Positions 20,936-31,790 of a DNA stretch of 34,074 nucleotides are shown piece by piece (positions within the stretch are counted from its first letter, which is position 1; the number at the start of each line of letters is the position of its first letter). This DNA comes from Reticulitermes lucifugus. Lineage: Eukaryota; Arthropoda; Insecta; Blattodea; Rhinotermitidae. The stretch is from NCBI GenBank assembly GCA_026260175.1, contig JAKCWW010004479.1, positions 1-34,074 on the forward strand. The letters run 5' to 3'. The notes below the pieces were generated by a model, which made no database searches, was not told the DNA's origin, and saw nothing but the letters and a program-made list of their open reading frames with translations. The translations under genes were made by a program, and so were the position numbers.

Positions 20936-20976
20936 ATCATCATCATCTGCACTTGGAGACTTTTTTGCTTTCGGTG
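20936..20976 (-). other. PHF13/PHF23: Small exon 2 of the PHD-finger gene (5'UTR or N-terminal coding)
   Basis: A 41-bp segment between a strong acceptor (GTTTTCTCTTTCAG) and a consensus donor (GAT|GTGAGT). In the frame of exon 3 it would read PKAKKSPSADDDD. If joined to the exon 1 donor at 23546, an in-frame TAA lies upstream without an intervening ATG, so it is more likely untranslated leader. An unrecognised alternative first exon could make it coding. Splice signals are good; coding status is open. Confidence 0.6.
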
Positions 20977-23545
20977 CTGAAAGAGAAAACAATTACAATA
21001 TACATAAATTGTATGAATGACATATACATATGTACGTACATATGTATGCATGCATGCATGTATGTATGTATGTATGTATGTATGTATGTATGTATGTATG
21101 TATGTATGTATGTATGTATGTATGTATGTATGTATGTATGTATGTATGTATGTATGTATGTATGCATGCATGTATGCAATGGAAAATGAAAGAACAGAAA
21201 CACAAGTAACTATACATCAGTGGCAACAAGTACCACAGGGCAGCTAAATATTGAAAAGCTACCTCACTGCCACCAGTGAATGAAAAGTGAAAATAAAATC
21301 CAGGAATAATTAAAAACTGTCATGTTCACAATAAATTATTGCCAAGTACAGATTGCCCTTACATGTCACAAACCCCACCCAGCATTCCCACACAATGGGT
21401 TAAAGCATAAACCCAAATTAAATACAGAATTCTGGCAAAGAACAAAATAAAAAACTGCATAAGCATTACTGTGCCCCACCAAATTTGATACCCATGAGGA
21501 TTAATAGAGAACTGTCCATCACCTTCTTGCTGAAAATCCAACGACACTACAAAACCCATTTCAAACAGCTGGTACTGGTACCAGATCTACTAAACAATGT
21601 ATCACTGGCAAAGGGTTTCACTTAATACAAATAGCCCTAACATTAACCATTGTGACTTACCTACCACAACTGGTCACCATATTGTACTCACACTCAATGA
21701 AAGCAAAGACTTATTCAACTGTATTCCACTGTTGTGCCATGATTCATCTACAGTGGGTTATAAAAGACACTTTTTATAATTTTTTTCACATCACAGCAGA
21801 ACTAAATGCATAGCAATGTCAGATATCATTATCATTTGTCGATATACAAGACATAAGCATAAGGCAAAGATATGGCATACATGTACCAAGCACTAACCTC
21901 AGCAAGTATCAAAAAAGAGTTTATTACACAGGAATTCACTTATTCAGTATCCTCCCACCAACCATCATAAGTTCATGTAAACAGTATACACTCTTTCACT
22001 CCTTCTCTGTACAAGAATTTATTGCAAATGAAAATGTCAAACTGTCTTACAACATGCAAGAGAAAACTGCAAGTACTGCAGCACTATTTATACACACAGC
22101 AACTAGATAGTTATTATGCACTTAGCTATGTATTTGAAACAAGTATTTTATTTCTTTCATGACATGTTCTACAGTCTTGGCTAAGTCCTGTGAAGGACCT
22201 ATCAAATGAAATAGTGCTTTATTCTAATCCAATTTAATACCTTTAGGAGTCCTCCAGAACCTGCCACAAGAATTTTCTCCATCTTACATTTGGCTTCATG
22301 CGAGTCCAAAAGACAGTAAAAATGATAAACAATGTGGTGCACATAAATTACATTATATCTAAGCCATTTCACACTTATGATGTGGTTATATGTTTGTTTA
22401 TTATACCAGACACACCAAACAGCTTTTTACTCTCTCAGTCACCTGTCACAAATGCTACTGTATCATCCTTATTTAATACTTCCAATGTGTGACAAGATCA
22501 CCCTCCAAGAAGAAAACGTTCATTTTTTTTCTGCACCTGAATATTCGAATGAATTTCTGCCTTCCCCTCCAGTGTTCAAAATATGGTATTAGGCCTAATG
22601 ACTAGTCTGTCTCATACATATTATTTAACTTTATCTTAATAGCCATGGTATTAACACTAATTTGTAATCCTGTGCTCTAAAAATTTGTACTAATTACAAT
22701 TTTCATTTTAAGCTAACAGAAAGCTTATTTCATTTTTAATTAGGAACACTCAGAATCAATGCAGAAAACATCTTTCGACTTATGGTCGTAGATTCTGCTG
22801 CTCTAGATAAAATAACCTATACTTTTAAAAAATTATGTTGTAATTTTCACGTTATGTTTAATTATTAGACAGCAATTTACTGACGTAAAACACAGCTCCA
22901 CTTACAAAGTAAACTCTAACCTACTGGATGTAGCTTACATGGCAGTAAGAAAATTATACCTTTAAAAACAGTTTCAGTCATTTTCAGACTTCAATTTAAA
23001 CAATTCCTAGGCTGAATCCTACAACCCTAAGGGTTTCAGTCACGTTATTTTTTGAGTCACTAAACACATCACTTTTGACACTATCTTCTTACGTATTCCC
23101 ATAAGCTTCAACCTGCATTGTAAGCCTCAACCCCAGTATCACTTGGCAACAAGTTTAACTCGTGACGTCACAACCACAACTTATTTAGCGTGTGAAGACC
23201 TATGCTCTACACTATTTATTTATTTATTATTATTATTGGCATTATTTTTAATCTTGTTTCGATTTTGTTAATATTCTTAGTTTGATTGACCACTTTACCA
23301 GCGAATACAACAAGAGAAAGAATATTTTGCATGTACACCAACCACAGTTTGAAACCATTAAGGGGCCTTTTTAAATGATTATGAAATTGAAAAAAAGAAC
23401 ATTCTCCGAAATTTAATATACAACTGTCCAACATGGTACCCCATTTTTGGACTAATGGTGTCAATCATAACAGAGCCGTGATACGAGACTTGCGGACCGG
23501 GGACTTTTAAGATTTTCGTGTGTTAGCCTAGCTCAGCCTACTTAC
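20977..23545 (-). other. Intron 1 of the PHD-finger gene
   Basis: About 2.6 kb with a long tetranucleotide microsatellite at its 3' end. The 82-codon minus-strand frame at 23216-23464 lies just inside the intron and shows no family resemblance; I do not call it. Confidence 0.45.
21033..21176. repeat. (TATG)n tetranucleotide microsatellite
   Basis: About 140 bp of TATG repeats with GCATGCAT-like variants at both ends. It starts about 57 bp from the exon 2 acceptor. On the minus strand it reads CATA repeats. All long open frames here are products of the repeat. Confidence 0.97.
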
Positions 23546-23610
23546 AGAAATGCTTCCGGTGTTTCGGAAACAATTTTAGTTGTAAATATTATTTTTGTTC
23601 GACATACGTT
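23546..23610 (-). other. PHF13/PHF23: Putative untranslated exon 1 of the PHD-finger gene
   Basis: A consensus donor TTTCT|GTAAGT on the minus strand (plus-strand ACTTAC at 23540-23545) lies inside the CpG-richer segment, at the right distance and orientation to begin the gene. The 5' boundary is not visible; 23610 is nominal. A short upstream ATG frame that ends at TAA would lie in this leader. Confidence 0.4.
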
Positions 23611-23643
23611 ATTCGACTAATGTTGTTCACATGATTTTGAATT

Positions 23644-23874
23644 ATGGATGAGATAACTAGGTCTCCTAGTGTTTTTAAAGAACAGATAAACCCGTTAGCT
23701 TATATTCAGACGATACGGGTTCAGAATATACTGAGCGTTTTCGTGGTTGTCCTGTCCTTTCAGGAAGTTGTCGGAATAATAATCCAAGTAGACCACGAAC
23801 GCTTGCCCGTGTCTTCTTCCCTGCAGTTATTAAAATTACTGAATAACCAACGAATCATCTATCTTAGGTTCTAA
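23644..23874 (+). CDS. Uncharacterised 76-codon open frame, divergent to the PHD-finger gene
   Basis: The frame begins MDEITRSPSVFKEQINPLAY and has a hydrophobic centre (NILSVFVVVLSF), ending at TAA. It sits head-to-head with the putative exon 1 in the CpG-richer segment, so it could be the first exon of a divergent gene. I see no consensus donor near its conserved-looking first 25 codons and no family match. It may well be chance. Confidence 0.2.
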   Translation: MDEITRSPSVFKEQINPLAYIQTIRVQNILSVFVVVLSFQEVVGIIIQVDHERLPVSSSLQLLKLLNNQRIIYLRF

Positions 23875-24394
23875 GTACATAACAGTTGTCTGTAAAACTA
23901 TACTTATCATTACAAGTGGACCTTTGAACGAAATAGAGGTTATCGAATGTGTCAGTCACGCAGGGCAATTCAATTCAGCACAACGAATCACCTTAACCAC
24001 CTACATTCGGTTTAATCTGGTATACTGTATACAGTACCTATACTAAACTGAATTTCTCCACATATATTACTACTAAACCTCTAGCGGTGCAGATTCAACC
24101 GAAAACATTTTCCACTCAATGCTGAAGTTTTGAAATTGGTAGTAAAATAATCGAACGATGTCTGACACCATAGGAGTCAAAACACACTAATAATCTCGTA
24201 AGGTTTTCTATTGACTTGCAGAGTTCTATATTCCGTCGCTATTTTGTATAAACAAAACGATAAAAGCGGAAATTGATCTCACATGTCAAACTAACAGTCG
24301 TTCTGAATATCGCGGCAGTTTTGAAAGTGCTTTAATTATTGAAACTTATAATGCAAACAGGACTGGTAAAAACATCACAGGCAACCGAGACCCT

Positions 24395-24895
24395 GCTTGC
24401 TATGCAATAAGACAAATAAAACCATATATGTCTCAATGTACATTATTAACAATATATTATGCCTTTTTTCACTCAATAATGTCTTATGGAATTATTTTTT
24501 GGGGCAATTGTACACACAGTTCTAAGGTTTTTAAGATACAGAAAAGGGCTGCAAGAATTATTATGGGAAGAGGAAGTCGAGACTCGTGTAGGAATTTGTT
24601 TAAGGAACTAAATATATTACCNNTGCAATCGCAATATATCTTATCTTTACTGTTATTTGTGACTCACAATTTAGAAAATTTTATCACGAATCAAGAACTT
24701 CATAACTTAAATACTAGGCATAAAAGCGATTTCCATTTACCTCAGGCTTCTCTTGCCTGTTACCAAAAGGGGGTTTATTTCTCAGGAATAAAACTTTACA
24801 ATAGTCTTCCTTCAAACATTAAATGTGCCTCTGGTAATATTGATAAGTTTAAAAAAACTTTTAAAAAACTTCCTGACAACAAACTCCTTTTATAG
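24395..24895 (+). pseudogene. Jockey/RTE-type retroelement, C-terminal RT fragment
   Basis: The frame includes CYAIRQIKPYMSQ, AFFHSIMSYGIIFWGN, KIQKRAARIIMG, DSCRNLFKELNIL and YFSGIKLYNSLPSNIK, the typical C-terminal region of non-LTR RT polyproteins widespread in insects. It runs open for 155 codons apart from two N bases (24622-24623), with a normal stop. The upstream RT is missing, so this is a 5'-truncated copy. It is on the plus strand, upstream of the PHD-finger gene, with relatively little decay, suggesting a recent insertion. Confidence 0.85.
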
Positions 24896-25441
24896 TGTAG
24901 AAGAATTCCTCAACAGATAATACTTGTGGTGGACATTTTAATAACAGTTTTATAACATTTTTAATAATAATTAATAATATTTTAATAATATATTAGTATA
25001 ATTTAGTATTATTTCAGTAATATTCTAAAAAAAAAAATTTTTTTTAGTAAATTTCTTGTAATTTTAGTAATATTTTGGAAATTGATTGAAATCTGTAACA
25101 CTGGAGAAAAAGGAAAGAATGTTAATGTAAGATACAATACAATTCAAATACGTATTTTACTAGTATTTAAATAAATCCATTTGGCTATATTTATGAAATT
25201 GGTATTTATACAGTTGCAGTTTCTATGAAATACTGTATCTTTTTTATGCTGGTTTTATTATTGTAAGATTTTGCATAATTAATTATGTATAGTTGTTTGC
25301 TTCATGTATGTTAAAGTTGACAATACTCTATGATGGTGCCATTGGCAGTATTTATTGTATTGTATATAACGAATTCCATATCCCATGGTACTACCTGTAC
25401 CCTTTGTGGATCAGCTGAATGTGAATCAATCAATCAATCAA
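24896..25441 (+). mobile_element. 3'UTR and (AATC)n tail of the truncated retroelement
   Basis: About 530 bp of AT-rich sequence ends in a short AATC tandem repeat (25424-25441). Simple tandem repeats in place of poly(A) are the usual 3' ends of several non-LTR clades. Inside, an A-run meets a T-run at 25027-25045. Confidence 0.6.
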
Positions 25442-25839
25442 CCCATACGTCGGTGACAGCAGCGAATTAGACGTGTACAGACTACTGTACAATAACATCC
25501 GTTTTAATTCAACTGCACGTCAAACCTGAAGAACCATGACCAACTTGTTGACCATAGTGAAGAGCACCACCATTAACTTTAACTTCCTGTGGTTTCTAAC
25601 ATGTTCGTTCTTTACGAATTGATTGCACATTTTCATCAAAGCACTTCGAATTTTTCTTCAGAGAGGTTCATGATTTTGCCTACTTTGACCTACAGAAAAC
25701 TGCCACCACTTCCTACTCGTACCTAACAAGATTGCATGGAAATAAGCATTTTATTATTCTTGTGTGCATTCAGTTGTATCAGAGTCCAGAATTAGGATTA
25801 TATTCATATATAACAATTTCGGCTTTTTATTTTTGAACG

Positions 25840-26580
25840 ATGGATGGGTATTTGATGAAAAAAGCCCCACCGTACTTTGTGTAGGTGAAAAATGCTCTAA
25901 AAACAGTGCACAGAGATCAGCGCAGCATGCTAGCAGGCAACTCACCACACCCAAAACTACTTTTGGGCAACTTATTCGCAAGTGCTTTATCTTCATACAT
26001 AGGCCTCCTGGCCACCAACTGTGCAGCAACTGAAATCCTGAATGTTAATTTGCGTAACATTTGTTCAAAATTCATCAAAAAAGTGACTAATGATATGATT
26101 ATGGTTTCCAGTCGTGAGGCATCATTTTACTTCTTGGGACAAGTGAACTGTGAATCCTGGTGAGTGCAAACTTCAAGTTATTTGAACATGACAGGGGGGG
26201 TTCAAATGTTAATGTCTTTGCAGCAATGTTGGAAGGAAAAGTTTAGAAGCCTTTATTCTTTACAGGGACTGGAATAAACATTTACCACCACATTCTCCAA
26301 AAAGTGTGGCAGGTGGCTGAATGTTCCTTTGACAGTTTTTGGCATCACTGTCTCAGTCAATCTTTCAGATGGCTTGTATTTTGTAAGCATACCTCTGGCA
26401 TGGTTTGAGGCATACAAAGGTCACTTACAGAGATCCTGTATTTGTGCTGACACCAATTAAGTTAAATACATTTCTACATCACTCAAAACATTTTTTGGAA
26501 GAATGCTGCAACAACAAAATGAAACACCTAATTATTAATTACAAATTCTTGCTCAGCAATGTTTCACTGTTTCACATCTC
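25840..26580 (+). pseudogene. Unrecognised decayed coding region
   Basis: A coherent coding signal continues over about 700 bp through stops and frameshifts. It starts at an ATG (MDGYLMKKAPPYFV, then TAG), is open at 25885-26163 (SPHPKLLLGNLFASALSSY, ATEILNVNLRNICSKF), shifts frame (FKLFEHDRGGSNVNVFAAML at about 26173-26240), shifts again (KFRSLYSLQGLE, stop, KKCGRWLNVPLTVFGITV, SDGLYFVSIPLAWF) and fades after about 26580. Its composition is unlike random AT-rich frames here. I do not recognise the family: it could be a host pseudogene, a transposon gene or an endogenous viral remnant. Confidence 0.45.
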
Positions 26581-27639
26581 CAACTAAATTATGTCCTTTA
26601 AAGAGTCTGTCACATTATGCATCATATACATGAACTCCCATATTGAAGAAATGCTACACTCTTTCTTGACTAGTGTGACCAAATTATGTACTATGATACT
26701 TTTTGTTGTTGAATTGAGTGCCTACAATACAGTATTTTGAATTATTATTTACTGAAGTATGAATGTACCCTACCATTGTGCACCACCATCCCCTGCAGCA
26801 TACCACATTTTTACTATTATAAAGCATAACATTTACATTAATGATTAACATGTTAGACTTAATATGGCATCAGATTGCAGAATGGTTTCATCTATATCAT
26901 GATAAGGTCTGTTCTTCACATGCCATTTCCAAATATACAACAAAAATCAAAACTGAAAAAATAAAGGTTTTCCATAGTATAAGGCAGCGTATTCCCCCAC
27001 CCCCATGGGGGGGTTGGAGGGGACAAATTTAACCTGAACCCAGGAATCTGAACATTTCACCATGAGTATCATAATTCTAAGAGGTTCCTTCTATAAAGGA
27101 TAACAGCCTTCTAAGTTTCATATCATGTCCTCCTAGGTCTCATGAGGTGCTTTTGTACTTTACTCGCATTAGCTGTATATCATGAATACCTCCCACACTT
27201 TCCAGCTGATCTTGCTGTCCTCAAGAATCAAACTTCGCATTAGTAACCACTGACCAACATACTTTACAGAACTAAAAGCAGAGCACACACATTGTTTTGA
27301 TATAATTATTTTGAGTGTTCATAGGAAATATCTATGAACAACGAAATGCTTCTTTAGTTACCGTATCTACTGACACCATGGCCATCCTATCATCAGTTTT
27401 ACAGCAATAAATATTTAAACTTATCTCATTCGTAATAGCCCCATAATTCTGTGTTCACATTTCTCTCTGTACTGTACATTGTAAATATTCAGAGCTTTAT
27501 TGGACAGTATGTCTTCTGGTTTTGAAAAAGTCACATTGCTCCAATTATAAGCCCTACAGTAGTACAATACTTTTATCTGGTTGATTCTCCACAATGGGCT
27601 TTCTTCACACATTTCCACTGAAATAAACCGCAACAAACT
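26581..27639. other. No gene or repeat recognised
   Basis: AT-rich sequence with only short frames. A local G/C palindrome CCCCCATGGGGGGG is at about 27000-27014. Confidence 0.4.
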
Positions 27640-27860
27640 GGGGCTACAACATGCACCTATGTGAGAATTGAGGATCTCATGGTGGTGAATATGAAGTGTA
27701 TCGCCTTGTGGGTTGTGCAGCCATGAACCAACATTCCAAAGGAACCTGCTGCCTCCATCTACCATGAAGATAAAGGAGGCAGGTTATTCTAAAATGCTGG
27801 TATCTTTATATTACTACATTGTCATATCCCAGAAGACAGTGATCTTCAACACATATCTAA
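27640..27860. repeat. Foldback locus F (decayed)
   Basis: Two outward arms meet near 27768. The left arm (minus strand) reads GATGGAGGCAGCAGGTTCC and then GGAATGTTGG. The right arm (plus) reads ATGAAGAT, AAGGAGGCAGGTT, AAAATGCTGGTA and ATCCCAGAAGAC. UACC before the core and GGUA after it could form stem I. The hammerhead core is reduced to AUGAAGA and GAAA is lost. Same family as A and G. Confidence 0.55.
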
Positions 27861-28225
27861 TTAATCATAATCACAATCTTCAATGCAAGACTCCTAATTA
27901 GTAAGAATTTTGCAAATGTTTTCAGTAGTAAGACTGCTGCATTTTTTTACACTGCAATTACTACACATAAGCCGCTACAGATTACAACTTTTATTTATAT
28001 CACAGTCCAGCCAAATTAGTTCATGTACAGGTATGTGTATTTTTGTCAGAGTTAAATATTGCTACTGAGACTGCATTTTGGAAATTTTCTATGACAATTC
28101 TCATACATTAACACATTAAACAATCTATTCATAATTTCACAACTGGAAGTCACAGAAGACTTACAATATTATGATTTCTATAAGCTGGGCTATGCCAGGA
28201 AATACTGTCACACACAACATGGTGC

Positions 28226-28281
28226 ACTCAGCAGTAACATTCTGGAGACTATCTCTACCTCCAGCATCAGGTCAGCCATTA
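28226..28281 (-). ncRNA. Decayed hammerhead-like module
   Basis: On the minus strand: CUGAUGC (plus-strand 28264-28270, last core A changed to C), a stem GGAG/CUCC around an AU-rich loop, then GAAUGUUAC. A second partial copy of the same stem region (GCAGAGATAGTCTCGAAAAC, minus strand) lies at about 28306-28330, so the sequence was duplicated. Confidence 0.4.
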
Positions 28282-28299
28282 ATTGTAGATTAAAATATG

Positions 28300-28545
28300 A
28301 TGTTTTCGAGACTATCTCTGCCTTGTAAGATTTGAGGATTGCATGGTGGTAACCACAGAGATTACTGTCTTATGTGAATGGATACCATGTAATCTGGTAG
28401 ATGTGTATTGTTTTGTAGAGCCTGTTGCCTCCATCTTTAGGGTAGGTTTCTCTAAAATGTGAACATATGTTTACCAGAGCACATGGCATCACATCTCAGA
28501 ATATAGTTATCTCCTTATCTCTGAACTGTCAATACACGTCTACTC
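28300..28545. repeat. Foldback locus G (decayed)
   Basis: The left arm on the minus strand reads CTAAAGATGGAGGCAACAGG and later ACATGGTATCCATTCACAT. The right arm reads TTACCAGAGCACATGGCATC and ACATCTCAGAATA. Both end in TAATCTC/TTATCTC. The core CUGAAGA has become CUAAAGA. A third partial plus-strand arm (CATGACATCACATCTCACAATA) follows at about 28550-28575. Confidence 0.5.
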
Positions 28546-28579
28546 GTCTACATGACATCACATCTCACAATACAATAAT

Positions 28580-29280
28580 CTTATTTCTGCCCCTGTTGGC
28601 AAGGACAATCTCTGAAACCTGCAATGAGGCAGCTGACAGATTCATTGCATTTACCTGCTCCAAGAGCATCAAAGCTTAAACTGAAAAAAACTGGACCATT
28701 TTGACTGAAATTAATAAAACCAATTTTTGTCCCAGATGTGTTTCATTCCTGTACTTCACAGAATTGTATATCATACTTTGTATTTCACAAACCTTAATGG
28801 AATAATGATGCATTGTTTTCCATCCAGTTTGTTCCTGGGATGGATAACAGAAAATCCACCACTTTCCAATATTACGTATTTTCTTAGCTTCTCAAATCTG
28901 TAGAAATATAATTTTCTGTACATGAAGGACTACTTAATACAATCAATTCTTTCCTGTTTGATTGTCTAGACTGTTGATCTATCAATGGCAAAAAGCAAGC
29001 TCTCTGTAAGTTATGATCTTCATTACATTATTAAATAACATACAATTCAGTACACAGCAAGGTCTGTTACTACCTACAATACAATGGTACAATGGTCATG
29101 ACAGCAGGTTCAGTAAGAATATAGCTATGAAGGACAAATGGAAAGCACTGAAAATATCAGAGGTTAATTCAAAAGAAGAAAGTCAAATTGTTTTTTTAAT
29201 TATGATTTTTCAAATGCACATATATAGTGTCAACCAGTAGGATGTGTATTCATGATAAATTATGAAAAAGAAAGAATGTG
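28580..29280. other. No gene recognised
   Basis: AT-rich, with short frames up to 75 codons (29013-29240) that show no family signal. Confidence 0.4.
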
Positions 29281-29402
29281 GCAGGAAGTAGTTGTGGCCT
29301 AAATTTAAGACGCTGCCCTGGCTTCCTCCTGGAGGCTCTAGAGAATGTCATGGTAAATATTTACAAGGATAGCGGTTCTCCAGGCAAGGATTCAAACCTA
29401 AT
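29281..29402 (-). mobile_element. Possible tRNA-derived SINE fragment
   Basis: On the minus strand GGTTTGAATCCTTGCC (plus 29386-29401) resembles an RNA polymerase III B box, followed by about 100 bp of SINE-like body with CTCCAGGAGG. No A box is visible upstream, so the copy is truncated or not a SINE. Confidence 0.35.
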
Positions 29403-29479
29403 ATAGAAAAACCTGTTTACTTCCCTGTACTTTGTGTTTTCTGTGATTTTACACACTTTTTGTACAGTCGCAGCAAATG

Positions 29480-29557
29480 CCCAAAAGACCAATGTTTCCC
29501 AGATTTTATGACATTTTTAGGTGGTCCCCACAAAAACATAAAATCAGGGTTTTACTG
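29480..29557. mobile_element. Tigger/pogo-like terminal inverted repeat
   Basis: Read on the minus strand from 29557 it begins CAGTAAAACCCTGATTTTAT, preceded by TA (29558-29559). CAGTA.AACC termini at TA targets are characteristic of the pogo/Tigger branch of Tc1/mariner. An internal near-repeat (ATTTTATGACATTTTTAGG) follows. The opposite end was not identified. Confidence 0.55.
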
Positions 29558-29559
29558 TA

Positions 29560-30593
29560 TGTCCTTAGTATGAACAGGGAATGTTAGTGATTGAATTATG
29601 TTCTGTGAAGCAAGTCAGTTGGGATATCATGCTGACAACTAGATACAATAATAACGGTTCACACACACTATAACAATCATTGTGCAACACAAACAACGGA
29701 GTTTGTCACCACAGGAATACAAATACACAGGGTGCTTCATTCTACTGCCTGCAGTGGTTTATACCCATGATTTGTGACAGAAGTTGAGAGTTGACAGCAC
29801 TGTGTTAAGCAGTGGGTGCTATTAATCTTTATTTTGTCATGGAATCTACTCACATATTTTGGAAAAGTCACAAACATAAACATTAATTCAAATTATGCAA
29901 ACACAATGTCTTTGCTCAACAACTGTCGGCATAAGTATCTGTAATTACTGGTCAATAGAGAACAGGCACATATTGACAAATAAAAGGAAAATGTAAATGT
30001 CTGTATCACATCACTTCCAATTCTGAATTCAATAAATCTTAAGCCCTTGATTTCTGTTCCAAAGCACCAGTTACATCAGTCAATTAACTCAATATCCCCC
30101 CTCAAATTATATGAAGTCATTATTTTATCTGACAACCATCAGACACCACTTCCTGTTCACTCATTCTTTGTATTAACATAGCCCACTCAGCTGACTGCCC
30201 ACATATACAGTGCAGTAACAACGGGAAGCGACAAACAATACTTGTCAGAGACAATAAGGACCCTGTACGAGCAAATGTGCATAGTCTGAACATGCACAAC
30301 ATAAAATCAGCAAAGAAACCAGAAGGGGTTATTTGGTTTTATTTTACATCACATACTGTTGCTGGAAGGCTGCTAGATATGACAGATATTGGAATGATTA
30401 CACTACACAAATCACTGATGGTGTTAAGTAACCAGTCATGGCCTACTTTTGAAACATTTTAGACTTTGTGTGGAGAACCTGAGGAAAAAGTGGAAAAATG
30501 GTTTCAATTAGCATCAAGAAAAAATGAGCTAAATTGGTGAGAACATGAAATGCTGACGAAATGTGAAGAGACAGACTACCAACATAAACCACT
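29560..30593. other. No gene recognised
   Basis: No exon, RNA gene or repeat found. The 61-codon plus-strand frame at 30277-30462 continues in frame for some way past its stop (KVEKWFQLASRKNELNW) and might be an old coding fragment, but no family is visible. Confidence 0.35.
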
Positions 30594-30597
30594 TTAA

Positions 30598-30762
30598 CCC
30601 TTTGGCATGAGAATGAAATGCCTGGTGTGATGTGCAGGCGACCAAAACTTAAATAAGAGCTGCATAATGAAGGCCATTAAATGGCTGTCATCTATACCTG
30701 ATGTTCGGCATTTTGAACATCACACTGTGTGGTGGATATACCTGACATTAGGCATCAAAGGG
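30598..30762. mobile_element. piggyBac-type MITE (165 bp) with perfect TTAA duplication
   Basis: TTAA (30594-30597) is followed by CCCTTTGGCATGAG; the other end is TTAGGCATCAAAGGG followed by TTAA (30763-30766). The terminal inverted repeats share CCCTTTG and a GC-rich block. Non-coding, in the interval between the two host genes. Confidence 0.82.
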
Positions 30763-31179
30763 TTAAATTCGGAAAACAATGAATCTTCTGACGATAAACA
30801 TGAAAAATTTATTTTTGATATTAGAACTGTCTGATCATTTGTACTGTAAGCTACAATCTGCTTACCTATTTTTTCATGTTACAGTTTACAATACATTATG
30901 GCTACATCAAAAAATACCAAAAATTAAATTACTCATACCTGAAACTGCATAAACTGGGATACACTGAAGTGCAGCAACTTTACCAGGTATTGAGCTATGC
31001 ACAAGTACAGGAACATTATATTATCTGGCAACCTGCATCACACTTTAGTCAGGCCATTCTGCATGATGCCAGGCCATGCAGTGCTCACCACTATGTCAAT
31101 TTGCTGCGCATTGGTATCCACACATTTCAGTTAAATGCACTGCTGTTAATACTAGGTTTTTACTTGCCATATTTAAGGA

Positions 31180-31790
31180 AGGTGCTTGCAGATGTGCCAC
31201 ACTTTACGAACGTTGTTTATTGTGTGCCTAAGTTCTGCTGATAAACCTGATAATACTACTCTGAATGCTTTCTTTCATGTCATCTTCAGTGCAAGGAACA
31301 TTACTATTCTGTTCATCCTACATGCCTCCACAAGTAAAAATTGATCACACAGGTTCATATCTGGCAAATGAGGTCACAATCCCCTGCTTACTATTCTGGT
31401 ACCAAAAATCACTCTGTAAATGATGCACAAAATTTAATTAAAAATCACACCATCATAGCACAAATGGTGTAAGAATGAGCGCTACACAGTGATGTGAATT
31501 TATGGTTTCAGAGAGAGAGAGAGAGAGAGAGAGAGAAGGGAAAATAACCTTGGTTGCACTCATAACACACCACACACCAAATGTAACATCATATAATGGG
31601 ACTTCATGGATTAATATGGATAACCTGTTATTCTTCTTATGCACCTGCTGAAGTTGAAACCAATTTTCACTGCTAAATAGAACAACTGTGGGTCTATTTC
31701 TCCATCACGCACACCAAGTCACACAATTAAGTCTTGTTTCATGATCAGTGTCGTAGAGTTTTTGAACAATGGTTTATTAAGGTATGCAGT
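31180..31790 (-). pseudogene. Decayed DDE transposase (Tc1/mariner-related, SPDL-type)
   Basis: On the minus strand the blocks are, in order: DGEIDPQL, LFSSENWFQLQQVHKKNN, LIHEVPLYDVTFGVWCVMSA, SETINSHHCVALILTPF, FGTRIVSRGL, LPDMNLCD, FYLW, TEDDMKESIQ and AELRHTINNV. This is the colinear C-terminal half of a very common insect transposase that carries HEVPLHDVK.GVWC, SRGLWPPRSPDL and FYLWG motifs. FSSEN replaces FSDEA at the second catalytic Asp. A GA microsatellite is inserted at 31510-31537 inside the gene. Stops and frameshifts make it inactive. It lies on the same strand as the flanking exon at 32506. Confidence 0.85.
31510..31537. repeat. (GA)n microsatellite inside a transposase pseudogene
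   Basis: About 13 GA repeats; on the minus strand it reads TC and encodes Ser-Leu repeats in frame with the transposase remnant. Confidence 0.95.

Larger units (their letters stand above)
23470..24320. promoter_or_regulatory. CpG-richer segment, candidate (bidirectional) promoter
   Basis: CpG dinucleotides are frequent here (for example GACCGGGG, ACGATACGGG, CACGAACG, ATCGCGG) while most of the window is strongly CpG-poor. This is what an unmethylated promoter in a germline-methylated genome would look like. It overlaps the putative first exon of the minus-strand PHD-finger gene. A 76-codon plus-strand frame starts 100 bp away in the opposite direction. No TATA box or initiator was assigned. 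Confidence 0.45.

Noticed and set aside
20932..21247. Several Tyr-Ile-His-Thr or Met-Tyr-Val-Cys repeat frames
   Set aside because: Products of the TATG/CATA microsatellite.
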